From contig NZ_RDFA01000001.1 in assembly GCF_004118325.1 (NCBI RefSeq), forward strand, positions 88,130 through 123,284: a DNA stretch of 35,155 nucleotides, read 5' to 3'. The stretch's first letter is position 1; every line of letters begins with the position of its first letter. The position numbers and the translations under genes were made by a program. Of the stretch, positions 14,021 to 23,405 are shown piece by piece. The stretch is from Halorientalis pallida (GTDB lineage Archaea; Halobacteriota; Halobacteria; Halobacteriales; Haloarculaceae). The notes beneath the pieces are model-generated. The model made no database searches. It was given only the letters and a program-made list of their open reading frames with translations, and had not been told where the DNA came from.

Positions 14021-14143
14021 TGGTACCCACAGCTACGACCGGGCCACCTCAAAACGGTTTGGATACCCGTCGCCGACGGCGCGCCCGTCGGAACCGGCGG
14101 CGTCGTGACTCGACGGTCGGGCAAATCGAGAGAGAGACCGAGA

Positions 14144-14335
14144 TTACGCGGGGACTTCGGCGCCTTCCTTGCGGGTGATGTAGCCCGCGATGCGGTTGCG
14201 GACGCCCTTGGACTCGATATTGGTGAGTTCCGTGACCAGTTCCTTGTTGTGCTCGAAGTCGTGTCCGAAGGCCTTCGGGTATCGCTCCATCAGGATCGTC
14301 CCCGTCTTCTTGACGTAGGCCGGTTTGATTGCCAT
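14144..14335 (-). CDS. rps17e: 30S ribosomal protein S17e
   Basis: A 63-residue protein with the S17e core: [33 protein letters not shown] and [12 protein letters not shown]. It is the short archaeal form lacking the eukaryotic C-terminal extension. It binds the small ribosomal subunit head. It is encoded between DUF447 and asd; a 78-base gap separates it from DUF447, probably with its own promoter, as ribosomal protein genes need high expression. Confidence 0.95.
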   Translation of the reverse strand: MAIKPAYVKKTGTILMERYPKAFGHDFEHNKELVTELTNIESKGVRNRIAGYITRKEGAEVPA

Positions 14336-14413
14336 GTTGGTCGTACGTGCTGGCCCAACTCTGAAAAAGGGTTCGAAAGGCGACCCGGTCGGGCCACCGG
14401 AGGCCGGTCCCGG

Positions 14414-15007
14414 TCAGCCGCCCCACGGCGAGTTGTCCCGAACCACGTCCATCGCCGTCCGTTCGCGTTGGCCGCCACAGCGCGCCACGACGTCGGCGAA
14501 GTAGTCGAGTCGCGACGCCAGTTCCGCCCGGTCGTAGGCTGGCACGTCCAGCCGGGACGCCGCCACGGTCGCCTCGACCACGGCGTAGTACCCCCGGTTC
14601 GTCGTCGGGACCGTCTCGCGCTCGACGGCGGTCTCGGCCGGGTGGAGCGCCCACTCGACCCACTGCGTGTCGCCGTCCTCGCCCGCGTCGAGCCGCTCGA
14701 CGGTGACGCGCGCCCACGCGTCGGCGCTCGGGAGGACCGGATCGGCCTCCTCGCGGACGGTCATCGCGGCCTCGGCGAAGGTCACGGGATCGGTCGTGAA
14801 CTGGACGTACCCCTCGCCGCGCTCCCGGAAGTTCCGCCAGGTCCGGGTGCGGCCCCAGGTGCGGGCAGTGACGGGGTCGTCGTCCGCGCCGTCGCCGTCG
14901 GGCGCGTGCAGACCCAGCGCGGCGACGTTCCAGCGGTCGTTCGGGCCGAGCGTCGTGACGACTGACTCGGTGACACCACGGAGGTCCACGGGCCAGTCCT
15001 CAGACAT
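14414..15007 (-). CDS. DUF447-family protein
   Basis: A 197-residue protein of the DUF447 family, related to FMN-binding split-barrel proteins. Signature parts are VDLRGVTESVVTTLGPNDRW, NVAALGLHAPDG, a TWGRTRTWRNFRERGEGYVQ motif and NRGYYAVVEATVAASRLDVP. The function is unestablished; the family recurs in archaea and in bacteria with tetrahydromethanopterin-linked C1 pathways. The ATG at 15007 overlaps the end of the upstream membrane-protein gene by 8 bases. It is the last gene of the overlapping run that begins with cofD. Confidence 0.82.
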   Translation of the reverse strand: MSEDWPVDLRGVTESVVTTLGPNDRWNVAALGLHAPDGDGADDDPVTARTWGRTRTWRNFRERGEGYVQFTTDPVTFAEAAMTVREEADPVLPSADAWARVTVERLDAGEDGDTQWVEWALHPAETAVERETVPTTNRGYYAVVEATVAASRLDVPAYDRAELASRLDYFADVVARCGGQRERTAMDVVRDNSPWGG

Positions 15008-15491
15008 CGAGGTCCACCTCCGGGTCGCGCTCGTACCAGCGCCGCAGCGCACCGCCGAGGGCCCCGAACAGCGTCGCCGGCACCGCGTACGTGACGGCGA
15101 TGCCCATGAGCCCGAGCAGGAGGAATGTCGGAGGCGCGTCGGCCTGCAGGAAGAGCGCGCCCTGGGCCAGCGTCGTCCCGACGAAGACGGCCCTGAAGCC
15201 GGTGTCGGCGCTCCGGCGGAGCGACCCGCCGTCGATCCAGCCCGCCACCACGGCACCCGGATACAATCCGAGCGCGCCCGGGCGCAACACGGTCGAGAGC
15301 GTCGCCGATCGTTCGATCCCCGTGAGCAGTGCGATGGCCGCGTACCCTATGACCGCCACCGTGACGCCGGCACCGATCGCCAGCGCTCCGCTCTCCGCGC
15401 GGATCGGGAGGCGACCGCCGTCGGCGTCCTCTGACTGGCCGGGGCTCCCCGGTGGGTCGGGCCACTCCCGCTCGCCGTCGTCGTCGCTCAT
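15000..15491 (-). CDS. Small multi-spanning membrane protein
   Basis: A 163-residue protein with an acidic, Gly/Pro-rich N-terminus of about 35 residues and then four hydrophobic segments (ALAIGAGVTVAVIGYAAIAL, LYPGAVVAGWI, FRAVFVGTTLAQGALFL, LLLGLMGIAVTYAVPATLFG). No family recognised. Its ATG overlaps the stop of the CitG-like gene (ATGA type, 15488-15491), so it is translationally coupled in the cofD run. It could anchor or transport something for that pathway, but there is no direct evidence. Confidence 0.7.
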   Translation of the reverse strand: MSDDDGEREWPDPPGSPGQSEDADGGRLPIRAESGALAIGAGVTVAVIGYAAIALLTGIERSATLSTVLRPGALGLYPGAVVAGWIDGGSLRRSADTGFRAVFVGTTLAQGALFLQADAPPTFLLLGLMGIAVTYAVPATLFGALGGALRRWYERDPEVDLDV

Positions 15492-16378
15492 ATCTCCAGC
15501 CCCCGTTCGAGCGCGACGAACAGCGCGGCGGCGGTCAGGTCGGCGGTCGTCCCGGGGTTGATCCCCTCGGCGACGAACTCGTTGGCCAGTGCCCACGGAT
15601 CCGCGTTCCCGGCGAGCGCGGCGGCCGCCCGCTCGGTCGCCTGCTCGGCCGTCTCGCGGTCGTGCTGGGTGACGACGAACGTGTCGGGTTCCTCGGCCAG
15701 CAGTTCCAGGAACACCTGTGACGTTCGATCCGGGACCGGTCCGTCGAGGTCGAGCAGTCGGTCGGCCGCGTCGAACGAGCGCGCGAACTCGCCGGTCCAC
15801 TCGCGGGCGATGCCGTCGATTTCGGTGGACTCGACCATCACGTCCTGCAGCGTCACGCCCCGGTCTTCGAGGTCGGGAACGGCGTCGGCACCGCGGCGCA
15901 CGTCCAGCGCGTCCGTGCCCTCGGGCGGGTCTTCGACGGCCACGTCCACGTGTTCGAAGGCCCGGTAGAAGTCGGCGGCGTCCGCGACCGTCGTCGCGGC
16001 CGCCAGGTCGCCGGCTCGCTCGCCGGTGAGGTCGCCCTCCGAAGCCGCTCTGACCAGCGGCACGAGCACGAGCAACGCACCGAACTGCGTGTTACCGGCC
16101 CGCTGCTGGCTCATTCCCGCGACGGCGCGCTCGAAGGCTCGACCCAGCCGGTCGCCGTCGGCGGCCAGTTCGAGGCCGGGCCGTGCGCCGACGCCGCCGG
16201 CCAGGAAGTGCTCGAACCGCAGGTCGTCGTAGTCGTGGGCGCGGTCGACGTTGCCGGGTTTGGGCGTCCCCGTCACCTCCAGCAGGAGCGCGAGCTGGGC
16301 GTCGTCGACGACGGTGCGTTCGGGCGGCGGTTCGACGTGCGTCCCGGGTCCGTCGCGGTCGCTCGGAGCGTCGTTCAC
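15488..16378 (-). CDS. CitG/MdcB-like triphosphoribosyl-dephospho-CoA synthase family protein
   Basis: A 296-residue helical protein with the family signatures TGTPKPGNVDRAHDYDDLRF and RAGNTQFGALLVLVPL. In bacteria CitG and MdcB make the prosthetic-group precursor of citrate lyase and malonate decarboxylase. No lyase or decarboxylase gene is nearby, so the real substrate here is probably a different nucleotide-like phosphate. The GTG at 16378 overlaps the stop of the Dus-like gene as GTGA and gives the family start. The close coupling to cofD, the Dus-like gene and DUF447 suggests a shared cofactor pathway. Confidence 0.78.
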   Translation of the reverse strand: MNDAPSDRDGPGTHVEPPPERTVVDDAQLALLLEVTGTPKPGNVDRAHDYDDLRFEHFLAGGVGARPGLELAADGDRLGRAFERAVAGMSQQRAGNTQFGALLVLVPLVRAASEGDLTGERAGDLAAATTVADAADFYRAFEHVDVAVEDPPEGTDALDVRRGADAVPDLEDRGVTLQDVMVESTEIDGIAREWTGEFARSFDAADRLLDLDGPVPDRTSQVFLELLAEEPDTFVVTQHDRETAEQATERAAAALAGNADPWALANEFVAEGINPGTTADLTAAALFVALERGLEI

Positions 16379-17139
16379 GGCTCGACCCCCTCGGCGAACC
16401 ACGCCGTCGTGGCGTCGCGGACGCGTTCGAGGACGGCCGGCTCGACGCTCGGACGACCGACGCTCACCGCGTCCGCGCCGTACCGCAGGTACTCCCGGAC
16501 GCTCGCCTCGTCCCGGACCTCGTTGTTGGCGATCACGAAGAGATCCGTCGCCGCCGCAACGTCGCCGACGACGGACTCGGAATCCATCGCGTCGACGTGG
16601 ACGGCGTCGGCCCCCGCGGATTCGAGACGCTCGGCCAGCGACGGAAGATCGACTCCCCGGACCTCGGTCCGGAGCTTGACACTCACCGTCGCGCCGGTCT
16701 CGGCCGCCGTTTCGACCTGTTCACACAGCCGACCTGTATCCCGGAGCAGCGTCTCGCCGGCACCCGCCGCGCACATCTCGTCCTGTCGGCAGTGAGCGTT
16801 GATCTCGACGAAGGCGTCCCGGTCGCGACAGACGACGGCGACCGCCCGGAGCGGTTCGAGGTCGGTGGTGCGGACGTTGAACCCCGCCCGGATCGGCACG
16901 TCGTCCAGCCCTGCCAGTTGCGCGTCGACGAACGCGACGGGATCGGCGGGGAGGAACTCGGATCGGTCGCGGGCGACGAGTTCGCGGGCGGCCTCGCGGG
17001 TGGGTTCGTCCAGCGCGATCCCCCCGAGGACGGCCGCGCCGGCGTACTCGCTGGCGGCACGAGCCCAGTCGGCGTCGGCCTCGCCGCTGAGGCTCGCCAG
17101 CGCGACGCGTGGCCGGAAATCGAGCGGGTCGCTCGTCAC
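16375..17139 (-). CDS. Dus-like TIM-barrel flavoprotein (archaeal NifR3-related)
   Basis: A 254-residue TIM-barrel protein. It opens with [20 protein letters not shown], has [20 protein letters not shown] in the place of the Dus catalytic INxGCP region, [12 protein letters not shown] and [20 protein letters not shown] with DAVSVGRPS at the phosphate-binding end. It resembles dihydrouridine synthases but lacks the standard tRNA-binding helical domain, as in the archaeal NifR3-related group. An FMN enzyme is likely; tRNA as substrate is doubtful. GTG start at 17139 overlaps the cofD stop (GTGA). Part of the cofD run. Confidence 0.78.
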   Translation of the reverse strand: MTSDPLDFRPRVALASLSGEADADWARAASEYAGAAVLGGIALDEPTREAARELVARDRSEFLPADPVAFVDAQLAGLDDVPIRAGFNVRTTDLEPLRAVAVVCRDRDAFVEINAHCRQDEMCAAGAGETLLRDTGRLCEQVETAAETGATVSVKLRTEVRGVDLPSLAERLESAGADAVHVDAMDSESVVGDVAAATDLFVIANNEVRDEASVREYLRYGADAVSVGRPSVEPAVLERVRDATTAWFAEGVEP

Positions 17140-18128
17140 GACACCACCTCCAGCGCCTCCGCACAGGCCTGAGCAACGCGCTCGGCGTCGGCCTCGGTGT
17201 CCAGTCGCGTGTCGGTCCGGACGACCGGTCGGTCGAGGTCGGTGCCGTCCTCGTCGTCGAGGACGAACGCGTCCGCGAAGTCGTAGGCCGCGGCGACGCC
17301 GGCCGTCGCGGGCTCGTACCCATCGGCGGCCAGCAGTTTCGCGGCCGGCCCGGAGAAGACCCGATCCTCGACGAACGGCGAGACGGCGACGACCGGTGTC
17401 TCCCACAGTGCGGCTTCGATACCCTCGACGGCGCGCATCGGCCCGATGCTGGTGACGGGGTTCGAAGGGCCGACGACGACCGGGTCCTCGAGGGCGGTCA
17501 GCACGGCGTCGGTCGCGGTGGCGTCCGCACCGCCGCGAAACTCGACGGACTCGACGGCCGGTTCGCCCTCCCGACCCACCCAGAACTCCTGGAAGTGCAT
17601 CGGCCCGTCGGGGGTGTGGACGATGCTCGCCACGGGGTCGTCGCTCATCGGCAGGACCGTCCAGGGGGTGTCGAAGGCGTCGGCGAGCGTTCGCGTGACC
17701 GCGGTGAGCGAGTGACCCTCGTCCAGCATGCTCGTCCGCGTCAGGTGGACGGCGCGGTCGCGGTCGCCGATAAACATGAACTCCGCGACGCCGGAGAACC
17801 GCCGCCAGCGGGCGATCTCCCGGCCGGCGGTCTGACGCTCGTCGGAGAGGTATCGGGGGCCGTCGTCGAGGCCCGCAGCGTCGGCCAGTCGGTGGAGTTC
17901 GTCGTCCGTCACTGTGGAGTCGTCGGCGATGCCCCACCACGTATCGAGGTCGAGTTCGTCGCCGCCGAGAAAGAGGACGGTGTCCACGTCGGGACAGACC
18001 AGGTGCCCGCCGAGTTCCACGTCGTCGCCGGTGTTACAGACGACGGTCGCCTCGGCCGGCGGGAAGACGTCGTCCGCGCCCCGGAGGAGTTTCGGCGTGC
18101 CCGTGCCTCCGGAGAGAAACGTGACCAT
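17136..18128 (-). CDS. cofD: 2-phospho-L-lactate transferase (coenzyme F420 biosynthesis)
   Basis: A 330-residue enzyme that joins the phospho-lactyl (or enolpyruvyl) group to the deazaflavin Fo, giving F420-0. It has the CofD nucleotide-binding start [20 protein letters not shown], then [50 protein letters not shown] and [12 protein letters not shown]. Length is normal. It leads a run of overlapping genes toward lower coordinates (Dus-like, CitG-like, membrane protein, DUF447). Few F420-dependent enzymes are known in haloarchaea, so what this pathway serves is not shown here. Confidence 0.93.
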   Translation of the reverse strand: MVTFLSGGTGTPKLLRGADDVFPPAEATVVCNTGDDVELGGHLVCPDVDTVLFLGGDELDLDTWWGIADDSTVTDDELHRLADAAGLDDGPRYLSDERQTAGREIARWRRFSGVAEFMFIGDRDRAVHLTRTSMLDEGHSLTAVTRTLADAFDTPWTVLPMSDDPVASIVHTPDGPMHFQEFWVGREGEPAVESVEFRGGADATATDAVLTALEDPVVVGPSNPVTSIGPMRAVEGIEAALWETPVVAVSPFVEDRVFSGPAAKLLAADGYEPATAGVAAAYDFADAFVLDDEDGTDLDRPVVRTDTRLDTEADAERVAQACAEALEVVS

Positions 18129-18192
18129 ACCGGTGGTCGGGAAGCGGCGCGGTAAATCCTTTCGCCAGGGGCAACCGCGCCCACCGGCGGCC

Positions 18193-18987
18193 CTAGCCGG
18201 CAGTGGCCCGTTCGGCCTCGGCCGTCCAGGACGGTTCGGTGACCGTCGTCGAACCGACCCCGCTGTACTGCAGTGCGACGGTGAATCGGAGCCTATTGCC
18301 GAACCGGTTCGTCCCGACCACGTCGTACCGGAACGCCTGGAGCCGACCGCCGTCGGTGACCCAGAGTTCGGCCGAGACGGCGGAGAGGTTACCCGGATCG
18401 AGGGCGGTCAATCCGTGTTCGTCGACGTCGAGCCGGTCCAGCCCGCTGGCTTCGTACACGTGGACCGTCGGCCCGCCCGTCTCCCGGGTGCCGTTGTAGC
18501 TGTACTCCAGCCCTTCGAGGTACCGGCCGATGGGCGGGTAGGCGTACGGGTTCGATCCGTTGCGGTCGCGCACCTGCCGGTCGTAGGCTGTCCGGTCACC
18601 GAGTCGCTGTCGCAGGAGTGCGGTCCCGTTCGGCCCGACGTAGATGTCCGCGGGCTGGTTCGTCGTCGTGTTCTCCGTGGCGCGGTAGACGCCCGTCTCG
18701 CGGTTCACGGCGGCCGTCACGTTCCGGTACTGGAGGAGCGCCCCCGACGACGCGGCGCGGACGGTCGAAGACTGTCGGAACCGGAAGGTTCCCGCGTCGT
18801 CGATGGCCCCCCGGTGTCGCTCGGTCACCGCACTCCCGGTCAACGGCGCGTCGTAGGGCCCGCCAGCGGTCGCGTTCGGCGACCCTGCGGGCGACTGCGT
18901 CGGCGTTCCGGTTCCACCGGGCGTCCCACACCCCGCCAGGGCGACCACGGCGAGAAGCGAACAGAGCGCGACTGCGTACCGGTTCAT
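18193..18987 (-). CDS. Secreted lipoprotein (haloarchaeal DUF7537-like)
   Basis: A 264-residue protein with a signal peptide and lipobox: [20 protein letters not shown], lipid attached at Cys20. A Thr/Ser/Gly/Pro-rich linker follows ([20 protein letters not shown]), then a beta-rich domain ([58 protein letters not shown]). Several Asn-X-Thr/Ser sites may be glycosylated. The domain looks like the LolA-like haloarchaeal lipoprotein family; function unknown. ATG at 18987 opens directly on the signal peptide. Confidence 0.78.
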   Translation of the reverse strand: MNRYAVALCSLLAVVALAGCGTPGGTGTPTQSPAGSPNATAGGPYDAPLTGSAVTERHRGAIDDAGTFRFRQSSTVRAASSGALLQYRNVTAAVNRETGVYRATENTTTNQPADIYVGPNGTALLRQRLGDRTAYDRQVRDRNGSNPYAYPPIGRYLEGLEYSYNGTRETGGPTVHVYEASGLDRLDVDEHGLTALDPGNLSAVSAELWVTDGGRLQAFRYDVVGTNRFGNRLRFTVALQYSGVGSTTVTEPSWTAEAERATAG

Positions 18988-19091
18988 GTCCGCCCCCACG
19001 CCGCCTCCCGTCTTCAAAGGGGCGGCTTCGGCCGGACGGAAGCGCAGACAGGCGTGGGAAGTAAAGTGCCGGCGGTTCCAACCCCGGCACA

Positions 19092-20324
19092 ATGGAGATC
19101 AAGGACAGTGTACACGACCACATCGAGGTACGTGGGGTCGCCAGGGACCTGCTCGACACGCCGCCGGTCCAGCGACTCCGGCACGTCCGCCAGCTCGGTA
19201 CCGTCACGCTGGTCTATCCCTCCGCCAACCACACCCGCTTCGAGCACAGCCTGGGCGTCTACCACCTCGCCGACGAAGCGCTTGCCCACCTCAACGTCGA
19301 GGGCCAGCAGGCCGAACGCGTGCGTGCCGCCGCCCTCCTCCACGACGTGGGTCACGCGCCCTTCAGCCACAACGTCGAGTCGGTCGTCCACCGCCACACC
19401 GGGAAGTGGCACGACGACGTCCACGAACTGCTGGACTCCGGGGCGGTCGCGCAAGTGTTGGCCGATCACGGCCTGAACCCCGACGCCGTCGCGGACCTCG
19501 TAGCCGGCGACGGCAAGCTCGGCCAGCTCGTCTCGGGCGAACTCGACGTGGACCGGATGGACTACCTCGTCCGGGACGCCCACCACACCGGCGTCCCCTA
19601 CGGCACCATCGACCACGAGCGACTGGTCCGGGAACTCGCCTTCGTCGACGGCGAACTCGTCCTCGCGGCGGGCAACGTCCAGACCGCCGAGAGCCTGCTG
19701 GTCGCCCGGGCGCTGATGACGCCGACCGTCTACGGCCACCACACCGCGCGGATCTCCAAATCGATGCTCCGCCGGGGGGCCGAGCGCCTGCTGGAGGCCA
19801 CCGACACCACCGCCGAGACGATGCGCCGGATGGACGACCACGACCTGCTCGTCGGTCTCCGCCAGTGCGAGGCGACCGCCGAGACCGCCCGCCGACTCAC
19901 CGAGCGGGACCTGCTGAAACGGGCCGTCTGGGCGGAGATGGGCGACGTGCCCGAAGAGTTGCTCGACCGCGACCACGCGGGGATGGTCGAGGCCGAACGC
20001 GAAATCGCCGCCGACGCGGAGGTCGACCCGGCCGACGTGATCCTCGACGTGCCGGGCCGCCCGGAGATCAAGGAATCGACGAGTCGGGTGATGGTCAACG
20101 GGGAGGTCCGACCGCTGGGCGACCAGTCCACGCTGGTCGGCGCGCTCCGGGCCGTCCAGCGGGACCAGTGGCGACTGGGCGTCTACGCGCCCGAGGACGT
20201 GACCCAACGGGTGGGCCACGCCGCCAGTCGCGTCCTCGGCCTCGACATCGACGGCTCACTGGTCAGCGACGCACGTCCCGGCGTCCACACCACGCTCGAC
20301 GACTTCCAGGAGGGCCGGGAATGA
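19092..20324 (+). CDS. HD-domain phosphohydrolase (dNTPase-like)
   Basis: A 410-residue protein of the dGTPase/SAMHD1-related HD group. It opens with IKDSVHDHIEV and has QRLRHVRQLG, NHTRFEHSLGVYHLADEAL (His52) and the core LLHDVGHAPFSH with His84-Asp85 and His88. The distal metal ligand lies in GELDVDRMDYLVRDAHHTGV. The rest is helical with an acidic tail. It likely hydrolyses deoxynucleoside triphosphates or other nucleotides. The stop overlaps the ATG of the amidohydrolase (ATGA), so the two work together. Confidence 0.88.
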   Translation: MEIKDSVHDHIEVRGVARDLLDTPPVQRLRHVRQLGTVTLVYPSANHTRFEHSLGVYHLADEALAHLNVEGQQAERVRAAALLHDVGHAPFSHNVESVVHRHTGKWHDDVHELLDSGAVAQVLADHGLNPDAVADLVAGDGKLGQLVSGELDVDRMDYLVRDAHHTGVPYGTIDHERLVRELAFVDGELVLAAGNVQTAESLLVARALMTPTVYGHHTARISKSMLRRGAERLLEATDTTAETMRRMDDHDLLVGLRQCEATAETARRLTERDLLKRAVWAEMGDVPEELLDRDHAGMVEAEREIAADAEVDPADVILDVPGRPEIKESTSRVMVNGEVRPLGDQSTLVGALRAVQRDQWRLGVYAPEDVTQRVGHAASRVLGLDIDGSLVSDARPGVHTTLDDFQEGRE

Positions 20325-21358
20325 GCGACCGGCGCGTGATCGAAGGGCGAATCCTTCACGGAACGGCGTTCGAACCGGTCGAGGGCCGGGTGATCGTCGC
20401 GGACGGGCAGATCGCGGGCATCGAAGAGGAACCCGTCGACACCGACGACATCGTCGTCCCAGCATTCGTCAACGCTCACACGCACATCGGCGACTCCATC
20501 GCCAAAGACGCCGGCGAGGGGCTGGGCCTGGACGAACTCGTCGCGCCGCCCGACGGCCTGAAACACCGACTGCTCCGCGAAGCGACCTACGAAGAGACCG
20601 TCGCGGCGATGGAGCGCTCGCTCTCTTTTATGCAGTCGAGCGGCACTGCGGCCTGCATCGAATTCCGCGAGGGCGGTGTCGAGGGCGTCCGCGCGATGGC
20701 CGAGGCCGCCGAGGGACTGGCCATCGAGTCGGTCACGCTCGGCCGCGACGAGATCGCGGTCATAGAAGCGGGCGACGGGTTCGGTGCGAGCGGGGCCCGC
20801 GACGGCGAGTTCGGTCGCGAACGGACCGCCACCCGGAAGGCGGACAAACTGTTCGGCATCCACGCCGGCGAGCGCGACCCCGACGACGTCAACGGCGCGC
20901 TCGACCTCGATCCGGACTTTCTCGTCCACATGGTCCACACCGACCCGATCCACCTGGATCGGGTCGCGGACAGGGGCGTGCCCGTCGTCGTCTGCCCGCG
21001 CTCGAATCTCGTGACCGGCGCCGGGACGCCGGACATCGCCCAACTGGCCGAACACACGACGGTCGCGCTCGGAACGGACAACGTGATGCTCAACAGCCCC
21101 TCGATGTTCCGGGAGATGGAGTTCGCCGCGAAACTCTCCGACGTATCGGCCCGTTACGTCCTCAAGATGGCGACCCACCACGGGGCCGACATCGCGGGGT
21201 TGAACTGCGGCGTCATCGAGGAGGATCGGGACGCCAGGCTGTTCGTCCTCGACGGCGACTCGGACAACCTCACCGGCTACAAGAACCCCGTCCGCGCCGT
21301 CGTCCGCCGCGCCGGCGTCGGCGACGTCCGCGAGGTCCTCCTCGAAACCGCGGACTGA
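20321..21358 (+). CDS. Amidohydrolase-family deaminase-like protein
   Basis: A 345-residue metal-dependent hydrolase. The N-terminal beta sandwich (VIEGRILHGTAFEPVEGRVI) leads to the HxH motif in VNAHTHIGDS (His53, His55). Later ligands are in GIHAGERD and HMVHTDPIH, and the catalytic Asp in LGTDNVMLNSPSMF. It resembles the cytosine deaminase/TRZ/SsnA branch that removes amino or chlorine groups from purine or pyrimidine rings. The start overlaps the HD gene stop. Together they suggest a nucleotide salvage or clean-up step; the substrate is not identifiable from sequence. Confidence 0.83.
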   Translation: MSDRRVIEGRILHGTAFEPVEGRVIVADGQIAGIEEEPVDTDDIVVPAFVNAHTHIGDSIAKDAGEGLGLDELVAPPDGLKHRLLREATYEETVAAMERSLSFMQSSGTAACIEFREGGVEGVRAMAEAAEGLAIESVTLGRDEIAVIEAGDGFGASGARDGEFGRERTATRKADKLFGIHAGERDPDDVNGALDLDPDFLVHMVHTDPIHLDRVADRGVPVVVCPRSNLVTGAGTPDIAQLAEHTTVALGTDNVMLNSPSMFREMEFAAKLSDVSARYVLKMATHHGADIAGLNCGVIEEDRDARLFVLDGDSDNLTGYKNPVRAVVRRAGVGDVREVLLETAD

Positions 21359-21426
21359 CGGGTGACCCCGTTCGGTTCCCAGTTACAGTTATGCCGGCCG
21401 CCGTCGAAGTTTGGTAACAGATAACA

Positions 21427-21894
21427 ATGTACAATCGAGTCCTCCTGCCGACGGACGGATCGGCCGAGATGGAGCCGGTCGTCGAGCACGCGGCGGCGCT
21501 GGCCGAGAGAGACGACGCGCTGATCCACGCGCTGTACGTCGTCGACGCGGCCAGTTTCTCCACTCTGCCAATGGAGACCAGTTGGGAGGGAATCTCGGAG
21601 TTGCTGTACGAGGAAGGGACGGCCGCACTGAACGAAGTCGAGCGGGTCGTCGGTGACCGCGCGCCGGTCCAGCGGGTCGTCGTCGAGGGCAAACCGAGCA
21701 CGACCATCGTGGAACACGCCGCCGACGACGACTGCGACCTGATCGTGATGGGCACACACGGCCGTGGTGGCATCGACCGCCTGCTCCTGGGGAGCGTCGC
21801 CGAACGGGTCGTGCGTCGCTCGCCGGTCCCGGTGATGACGGTCCGCGTCGAGGAACCGGCCGTCGTCGACCGCGAACCCGAGGTGAAAGCCTAG
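21427..21894 (+). CDS. Universal stress protein (UspA family)
   Basis: A 155-residue UspA-fold protein opening with YNRVLLPTDGSAEMEPVVEH. The ATP-binding loop GTHGRGGIDRLLLGSVAERV near the C-terminus keeps the G-2X-G-9X-G-S pattern, so nucleotide binding is likely. Its last bases overlap the convergent birA gene end. These proteins modulate stress tolerance. No specific partner is indicated by the neighbours. Confidence 0.9.
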   Translation: MYNRVLLPTDGSAEMEPVVEHAAALAERDDALIHALYVVDAASFSTLPMETSWEGISELLYEEGTAALNEVERVVGDRAPVQRVVVEGKPSTTIVEHAADDDCDLIVMGTHGRGGIDRLLLGSVAERVVRRSPVPVMTVRVEEPAVVDREPEVKA

Positions 21895-22826
21895 ACCGCC
21901 CGGAGGTGTTCGCAGTCCCCGGCGCTGACGCGAACGGTCCCGTCGTCCGTCTCGACCACGAGCGTCCCAGGAAACTCGACGCCGACCGCCTCGCCGACGA
22001 CCTCACCACCGGGTGTATCGACCCGGACCCGACGGCCCAGCGTGTCCGCGAGGTCCCGCCAGGCCGGGACCACCGCGTTCAGATCCGAGCGTAACTCGTG
22101 GAACACCTCCAGCACGCGCTGGGTGAACACCCGTCGATTCACGTCCCCGTTCTCCTCGCGGATGCTGGTCGCGCCGTCGACGAGTTCGGCGGCGTCGACG
22201 TTGGCGTTGATGCCGGTGCCGACCACCAACCAGGACACTCGATCCGCCTCGCCCTCCATCTCCGTGAGGATGCCCGTAAGTTTCCGCTGTCTTCCGTCGC
22301 CGTCGGCCACCAGTACGTCGTTGGGCCACTTGATCGTGGCGTCGACACCCGCCTCGCGGGCCGCCCGGGCCGTCGCCACCGCGGCGGCGAGCGTGAACGC
22401 GGGCGCGTCGGCCGGCGGTACCGTCGGCCGGAGGAGGATCGACAGCCAGATCCCGCCCGATGGTGACGCCCACTCGCGGTCGAGGCGGCCACGACCCCCG
22501 GTCTGCTCGTCGGCCAGCACGACCACGTCCTCGCGTCCGTCGGCCGCGAGTTCCCGGGCACGGTCGTTGGTACTCGGAATCGTGTCGTGATACTCCACCT
22601 CGAAGGGCGCATCGAGCCCGAACTCGACTGATTCGCCCCCGAACTCGGGCGTCGAGACGAGTTCGTAGCCGTCGTCGCCGCCGTCGATGGCAAAGCCCGC
22701 CTCCCGGAGCGCCTCGATGTGTTTCCAGACCGCGGCGCGTGACACGTCGAGTCGGTCGGCGAGTGCCGGCCCCGCTACTGGCCCGTCCGCGATGGCGTCG
22801 AGAACGCGGTGACGCGTGTCCTGCAT
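21891..22826 (-). CDS. birA: Biotin-protein ligase with N-terminal winged helix
   Basis: A 311-residue bifunctional BirA. Residues 1-60 are a winged helix (HRVLDAIADGPVAGPALADR, LDVSRAAVWKHIEALREAGF). The ligase core has STNDRAREL, the biotin/adenylate loop TGGRGRLDREW and KWPNDVLV, and a C-terminal SH3-like domain (LGRRVRVDTPGGEVVGEAVG). It attaches biotin to the BCCP lysine of the carboxylase encoded at 23859-25709 and may repress transcription of biotin genes. No such operator was identified here. ATG at 22826. Confidence 0.93.
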   Translation of the reverse strand: MQDTRHRVLDAIADGPVAGPALADRLDVSRAAVWKHIEALREAGFAIDGGDDGYELVSTPEFGGESVEFGLDAPFEVEYHDTIPSTNDRARELAADGREDVVVLADEQTGGRGRLDREWASPSGGIWLSILLRPTVPPADAPAFTLAAAVATARAAREAGVDATIKWPNDVLVADGDGRQRKLTGILTEMEGEADRVSWLVVGTGINANVDAAELVDGATSIREENGDVNRRVFTQRVLEVFHELRSDLNAVVPAWRDLADTLGRRVRVDTPGGEVVGEAVGVEFPGTLVVETDDGTVRVSAGDCEHLRAV

Positions 22827-22905
22827 ACCCCCGTGTTCGCCCGCCGGGGCCGTAAGTTCGCCGCTACGCGCGAGTTTTTTATTCCACTCTTTCGGCATCG
22901 AATAT

Positions 22906-23352
22906 ATGCGATACTTCGAGGACATCGAGGTCGGCGAGTCGAAGACGCTCGGAACTGAGACGCTGAGCCAGGACGAGATCATCGACTTCGCCAGCGAGTG
23001 GGACCCACAGGACTACCACACTGACCCCGAGGCCGCCAAGGAGTCGGTCCACGGCGGCATCATCGCCAGCGGCTCGCACACCGTCGCGGTCGCCATCCGG
23101 GAGTGGGTCGAAGAGGACCTCAACGACGTGAAGAACATGGGCGCACGCGAGATACGGAGTTTGACGTGGGAACGGGCCATCCGCCCCGGCGAAGAACTCG
23201 AGTTCAGAGTCGAGGTACTGGACAAGGAACCGGACGAGTACAACCCCACTCACGGGTTCGTCGAGTACGAACTCTCCGTCCACGTCGACGGCGAGGAAGT
23301 CATCTCGATGATCAGCGAGCAGGTGATCGGAACCCGGGAGGTGTGGGGGTAG
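22906..23352 (+). CDS. MaoC-like dehydratase (R-specific enoyl-CoA hydratase type)
   Basis: A 148-residue hot-dog-fold protein: RYFEDIEVGESKTLG, LSQDEIIDFASEWDPQDYHT, then VHGGIIASGSHTVAVAIREW. Asp and His of the hydratase motif (D..DYHTD and HGG) fit the MaoC catalytic pair. It likely hydrates an enoyl-CoA or acts on a similar thioester. A T-rich stretch (TTTTTTATT, 22875-22883) lies where a TATA box for a leaderless transcript at 22906 would be. A tandem paralogue follows after 53 bases. Confidence 0.88.
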   Translation: MRYFEDIEVGESKTLGTETLSQDEIIDFASEWDPQDYHTDPEAAKESVHGGIIASGSHTVAVAIREWVEEDLNDVKNMGAREIRSLTWERAIRPGEELEFRVEVLDKEPDEYNPTHGFVEYELSVHVDGEEVISMISEQVIGTREVWG

Positions 23353-23405
23353 CGGACTGACCGACGACGCGCCGGACTTTTGCTCACTGGCTCCGAACGG
23401 CGGGT

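Noticed and set aside
12971..14965. 664-residue plus-strand reading frame opposite asd, rps17e and DUF447
   Set aside because: It is a mirror of three solid genes, with no domain and with repetitive Gly/Val/Arg composition typical of GC-rich antisense frames.
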